Part shown: piece after piece, positions 61,300 to 64,000 of the stretch
Layout: the number at the start of each line of letters is the position of its first letter
Position numbering within the stretch: position 1 is the stretch's first letter
Origin: Trichococcus collinsii
GTDB taxonomy: Bacteria; Bacillota; Bacilli; Lactobacillales; Aerococcaceae
Reading direction: 5' to 3'
Assembly: GCF_900107505.1 (NCBI RefSeq)
Contig: NZ_FNQH01000010.1
Span: 1-64,000, forward strand
Length of the DNA stretch: 64,000 nt
Made by a program: the position numbers and the translations under genes
Notes under the pieces: model-generated
Databases searched by the model: none
Seen by the model: the letters and a program-made list of their open reading frames with translations, nothing else
Told to the model about the DNA's origin: nothing

Positions 61300-62076
61300 G
61301 TGATTGAAAAAAAAGTCAAAAAAAATCAATCCGTCGAAAAAGTACTGCAAATCATCGAATTATTCGTATCTCAAGGCGGTGAAATGCGGCTACAGGATAT
61401 CGCTGATCAAGTGAATTCACCCAGCAGCACCGTATTGCGTTATTTAAGCACGTTGAGTTCATTCGGCTATGTTTACCAAAACGCCGACTCATCCAAATAT
61501 GCACTCACCTTGAAATTGGCCCACCTGGGCAGCCTAGTGAGCGGACAATATGATATCCGTAACTTGGTCCATGACGATTTGGTTGCTCTATCGAAAGAAT
61601 TTCAGGAATCTTCCTGTTTGGCTATTGAAGAGGATCATGAAGTGGTTTACATCGATGTCATCAACGGACCGGATAACATGCTGAAAACAATGCAGCGAAT
61701 CGGGAAAAGAGCTCCTTTGCATGCGACCAGCGTCGGAAAAAATATCCTTCAGAACTACACGGAGAAGGAAATCGAGGACATCCTGAAAGAAAAAGGAATG
61801 CCGGCATTGACCGCCAAAACCCTCACAACACCCGAAGCTCTTTTCAAAGAGTTGGAAACTGTCCAAGAAACAGGTGTGGCGATGGATAACGAGGAATGCG
61901 AGATCGGAGCCAAATGTATTTCGGTACCGCTTATCGACTACACCGGAAAAGTCGTGGCTGCCATCAGCATCAGCGGTCCCGTGTTCCGTATGACTGATGA
62001 AAAAGTGGAGAAAATAAAAGAGTACATGCTGCGCATGTCGAAAGAAATCTCAAAAAAACTCGCCTATACAAAATAA
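61300..62076 (+). CDS. IclR family regulator of the glyoxylate operon
   Basis: DNA-binding regulator of 258 residues starting at GTG 61300 after AAGGGGG. The winged helix includes MRLQDIADQVNSPSSTVLRY (about 29-48). The C-terminal GAF-like effector domain has SCLAIEEDHEVVYIDVINGP, RAPLHATSVGKNIL, and EECEIGAKCISVPLIDYTGK. The family includes AllR, which senses allantoin and glyoxylate in E. coli. It is divergent from gcl with palindromic sites between, so repression of gcl relieved by glyoxylate is likely. Two long hairpin repeats follow its stop codon. Confidence 0.92.
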   Translation: MIEKKVKKNQSVEKVLQIIELFVSQGGEMRLQDIADQVNSPSSTVLRYLSTLSSFGYVYQNADSSKYALTLKLAHLGSLVSGQYDIRNLVHDDLVALSKEFQESSCLAIEEDHEVVYIDVINGPDNMLKTMQRIGKRAPLHATSVGKNILQNYTEKEIEDILKEKGMPALTAKTLTTPEALFKELETVQETGVAMDNEECEIGAKCISVPLIDYTGKVVAAISISGPVFRMTDEKVEKIKEYMLRMSKEISKKLAYTK

Positions 62077-62196
62077 AGAGCGTGATGATTCGCGTTTAGG
62101 GGGTGAGCACTAAGAGGCTACTACGAGAACGGCCGTTTTTTGGCCTTGACGTAATAGCAGCTTAGGCGGAACCCCCTGCGAATCAGAACGCGTCTA
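62077..62196. repeat. Long hairpin repeat element A
   Basis: About 120 bases forming one long imperfect hairpin. Ends AGAGCGT and ACGCGTCT pair with one bulge. Inside, GATTCGC/GCGAATC, GGGGGT/ACCCCC, CTAAG/CTTAG and GGCC/GGCC pair in nested order. It starts immediately after the iclR stop. It shares its ends but not its inner stem with element B. No open frame with a ribosome site is inside. Confidence 0.7.
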
Positions 62197-62199
62197 ATA

Positions 62200-62317
62200 A
62201 GAGCGTGAGAAAAGTCGTTTAGCTCCCCGTACGTTGGAGCATCCCACGAAGTGAACCTCTTTTGTTCACTACGGGGGATGTGAAACGTTAGCGGGAGCTG
62301 ACTTTTCGAACGCGTCT
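62200..62317. repeat. Long hairpin repeat element B
   Basis: About 118 bases, with the same AGAGCGT/ACGCGTCT ends as A. Inner pairs are GAAAAGTC/GACTTTTC, AGCTCCC/GGGAGCT, ACGTT/AACGT, ATCCC/GGGAT and AGTGAAC/GTTCACT, closing on a short loop. The left arm recurs at 46800-46835. Another AGAGCGT begins at 62319, followed by about 50 bases that do not fold, perhaps a decayed third copy. Confidence 0.75.
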
Positions 62318-62380
62318 AAAGAGCGTAGAATCCAAGTCAGAAATCTTTTTGCTGAGCAATCTAGTCTCTTAAAAAAAAAT

Positions 62381-62428
62381 AACCCATGAGATTCTCCTTT
62401 TGAAAAGGAAAACCTCATGGGTTTCTTT
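62381..62428 (-). terminator. Terminator after dhaM
   Basis: AACCCATGAG...TCCTTTT pairs with AAAAGGA...CTCATGGGTT, with a T9 run on the minus strand. Confidence 0.88.
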
Positions 62429-62441
62429 TGGCTTCAATATT

Positions 62442-62816
62442 TCATTTTACGTACAATTCCTGCAACTGTTCACGGATTTTTTCAAAGGGCGTATCCGCCT
62501 GCAACAAGGCCGCTGTCAGATAGGCGCCCTCCACAAATGCCGCATCGCAAATGATCAGCTTTTTTTCGGTCATTTGACTCACCAACTCAAGATTCATCTT
62601 GGCGCTACCTAAATCATAAAAGCCCAATATGTTAGGCTCTGACATTTCATTGAGTGCCGCCATGACTTTGTCGAAACTAGTGCCGATGCCGCCTTCTTCC
62701 ACTCCGCCGACTGCTTTCACGGTGACATCCTTCGCTACTTGTTTCATCAAACGGGCCAGTCCTTCAGCGAGCTCCTCAACATGCGAAACCAATAAGATAC
62801 CGTACTGCTCACTCAT
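62442..62816 (-). CDS. dhaM: Dihydroxyacetone kinase phosphotransfer subunit DhaM
   Basis: Cytosolic protein of 124 residues with a mannose-family EIIA fold. It passes phosphate from HPr to DhaL-bound ADP. The phospho-histidine is H11 in GILLVSHVEELAEG. GGVEEGGIGTSFDKVMAAL and DLGSAKMNLE are typical. ATG 62816 follows GGGGG and overlaps the dhaL stop by eight bases. Only the single EIIA-like domain is present, as usual in Firmicutes. Confidence 0.93.
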   Translation of the reverse strand: MSEQYGILLVSHVEELAEGLARLMKQVAKDVTVKAVGGVEEGGIGTSFDKVMAALNEMSEPNILGFYDLGSAKMNLELVSQMTEKKLIICDAAFVEGAYLTAALLQADTPFEKIREQLQELYVK

Positions 62817-63402
62817 CGTACACCCCCGCTTCCAACATGGCCTCAAAGAAATAACCGCAGGAGGCAGCTCCCGGATCGATATGGCCATTCAGCTGTTCCG
62901 ATACAAACGCCGCGCGTCCCTTTTTCGCCTGAAAATCCTTCGTGCTTATGACATATTCATTAATTTTTTCCAACGTTAGCCGCTTATTCCGTATGTCTTC
63001 CATGACCGGAATCCAAACATCCACTAAGGTCTTTTCCTTCAGTTCCGTAGGGCCGAATGTTTGGATGCCTTCAAGCCCGCTTGCAAGGCTGTCCAGTAGA
63101 TTGGTGTCTTCTTGAAAAGCCTCCGACATATGCAGAAAGACTTGTCCATAAAGGAGTCCAGCTGCTCCTCCCGTTTTCTGGATGAATGACATGCCCGCCA
63201 TTTGGAACAGATCTGACACTCCTGCCTGAAACCCTTCCGTTAATTTTCCCTTCAGGTCTTTGGCTCCCCGAAGCATATTGGCCCCGTGGTCACCGTCACC
63301 AATCGATTCATCCAGCGTATTCAGATAGTTTTCGTTTGTTTCCAACTTTTCGATAAACAGACTCAACCATATTCTGGTCGTCTCGACAGTCAACATTTCC
63401 AT
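62809..63402 (-). CDS. dhaL: Dihydroxyacetone kinase ADP-binding subunit DhaL
   Basis: Cytosolic subunit of about 197 residues holding ADP and Mg2+. Key motifs are ESIGDGDHGANMLRGA (Asp/His ligands), SFIQKTGGAAGLLYGQ and HIDPGAASCGYFFEAML. Start unsure: ATG 63402 or 63396 after AAGGCGG, or GTG 63426. It is the first gene of a two-gene unit with dhaM. The substrate-binding DhaK is not adjacent on either side. A cre-like box lies upstream. Confidence 0.9.
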   Translation of the reverse strand: MEMLTVETTRIWLSLFIEKLETNENYLNTLDESIGDGDHGANMLRGAKDLKGKLTEGFQAGVSDLFQMAGMSFIQKTGGAAGLLYGQVFLHMSEAFQEDTNLLDSLASGLEGIQTFGPTELKEKTLVDVWIPVMEDIRNKRLTLEKINEYVISTKDFQAKKGRAAFVSEQLNGHIDPGAASCGYFFEAMLEAGVYDE

Positions 63403-63454
63403 CACCGCCTTGGATTCCTGGATCACATGCTTTCCATGCTACCTCTGCTTCCAT

Positions 63455-63468
63455 TGTAAACGTTTTAA
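63455..63468 (-). promoter_or_regulatory. cre box before dhaL
   Basis: TGTAAACGTTTTAA matches the cre consensus at 13 of 14 positions in the plus orientation (and 13 of 14 in the minus). It lies about 55 bases before dhaL. Confidence 0.6.
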
Positions 63469-63470
63469 TC

Positions 63471-63516
63471 AAAAACGACAATCCGGAGACTCATTAGGAG
63501 TAGCCTGCGGATTGTC
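63471..63516 (-). terminator. Terminator after nagB
   Basis: GACAATCCG pairs with CGGATTGTC on the minus strand, with GAGACTC-type inner pairing, followed by GTTTTT. Confidence 0.75.
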
Positions 63517-63523
63517 TGATTCA

Positions 63524-64000
63524 CTATTTTTTCGTGAGCAATTGTGCTGCTTCTTCATCGAGTATCACAGTCACATGCTTGTGGGTCTGCAGAACACTCG
63601 CCGGCAAATCTTCCGTGATTGGACCTTCCAGCGCTGCTTTGACGGCAGCAGCTTTTTCTTTTCCGAACGCCATCAGGATGATCTGTTTTGACGAAAGGAT
63701 CGATTGGATCCCCATCGAGTAGGCGAAACGTGGGACATCTTTTTCATCCGCAAAGTAACGTTTGTTGGAATCGATGGTGGACTGCCACAGCGCCACTTTC
63801 TGGGTCCGTGAATCAAAGGATGTGCCGGGCTCATTGAAACCGATGTGCCCGTTCGTGCCGATGCCGAGGATCTGCACATCGATTGGATTCGCTGCGATGA
63901 TGGCTTCGAATTGCGCACACTCTTCTTCCTCATCCGCCAAGCCGTCAAGCAGATAATTTTTCTTGAAGGGTTTTGCATCGAATAGGTGCTCATGCATAAA
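63524..64000 (-). CDS. nagB: Glucosamine-6-phosphate deaminase, C-terminal part (runs off right edge)
   Basis: Cytosolic enzyme turning glucosamine-6-phosphate into fructose-6-phosphate and ammonia. About 159 residues of a family length near 235 are visible; the frame remains open to the window edge. Conserved segments: [19 protein letters not shown] (catalytic region with the active-site His), [20 protein letters not shown] and [19 protein letters not shown]. The true start lies beyond 64000. It ends at its own terminator. Confidence 0.95.
   Translation of the reverse strand, partial: FMHEHLFDAKPFKKNYLLDGLADEEEECAQFEAIIAANPIDVQILGIGTNGHIGFNEPGTSFDSRTQKVALWQSTIDSNKRYFADEKDVPRFAYSMGIQSILSSKQIILMAFGKEKAAAVKAALEGPITEDLPASVLQTHKHVTVILDEEAAQLLTKK

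Noticed and set aside
62077-62317. CRISPR array or tandem terminators
   Set aside because: Only two units, each about 120 bases with nested pairing and different interiors; no 25-40 base direct repeats with spacers, no cas genes, and no T-run after the stems.
1-64000. rRNA, tRNA, insertion sequences or prophage
   Set aside because: I looked for cloverleaf ends, transposase motifs and phage genes on both strands and found none I could support; short tRNA-like folds could still be missed by eye.

Overview
The window comes from a Gram-positive, low-to-mid GC Firmicute, most likely a lactic-acid-type organism near Carnobacteriaceae (Trichococcus/Carnobacterium-like). I infer this from AGGAGG-type ribosome binding sites, CcpA cre-like boxes, GntR/UTRA regulators, PTS permeases with family GH1 phospho-glycosidases, and a fructokinase/ManA/GalM sugar set. 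The genus is a guess from gene content. I see no rRNA, tRNA, CRISPR array, transposase or prophage.

Layout. 1-1325 holds the 5' part of transketolase, which runs off the left edge. 1.4-3.9 kb: a MATE exporter and a Gfo/Idh/MocA oxidoreductase. 4.0-17.2 kb: sugar use, with two separate GH1 phospho-beta-glycosidase + PTS EIIC pairs, two GntR regulators, mannose-6-phosphate isomerase, a ROK fructokinase, aldose epimerase, an EamA exporter and an aldo-keto reductase. The second PTS pair carries matching operators in front of both the permease and its GntR gene. 17.3-27.0 kb: a VOC protein, a YbjQ protein, two adjacent but distinct type IA topoisomerases, a flavin reductase, an ABC exporter whose permease is broken by one base in a T8 run, and an unknown membrane-anchored protein. 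26.9-28.1 kb: a cobalamin riboswitch with its own terminator controls a DUF4430 lipoprotein and an ECF S component, a probable B12-uptake unit. 28.4-34.7 kb: copper resistance (CopB ATPase, SHOCT peptide, multicopper oxidase, two-component system with a Met-rich sensor). 34.8-38.1 kb: a four-gene Na+-translocating oxaloacetate decarboxylase under a cre box.

38.5-62.1 kb is the heart of the window: a ureide (purine-breakdown) island. It encodes allantoin permease, allantoinase, allantoate amidohydrolase (AllC), ureidoglycine aminohydrolase (AllE), ureidoglycolate dehydrogenase (AllD), ureidoglycine-glyoxylate aminotransferase (PucG), the three AllF/AllG/AllH proteins linked to oxamate carbamoyltransferase, carbamate kinase, and a PucR activator. 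Together these would turn allantoin into ammonia, CO2, oxamate and ATP. Beside it, an IclR-controlled operon (glyoxylate carboligase, a TIM-barrel isomerase, a D-2-hydroxyacid dehydrogenase, glycerate kinase) would carry glyoxylate to phosphoglycerate.

62.1-64.0 kb: two tandem long hairpin repeats, a dhaLM pair without dhaK, and the 3' part of nagB, which runs off the right edge. The least explained items are the hairpin repeats (with a truncated copy at 46.8 kb), the carboligase that keeps the ThDP glutamate canonical Gcl lacks, and a 20-codon ORF with a near-perfect ribosome binding site between gcl and the isomerase gene.
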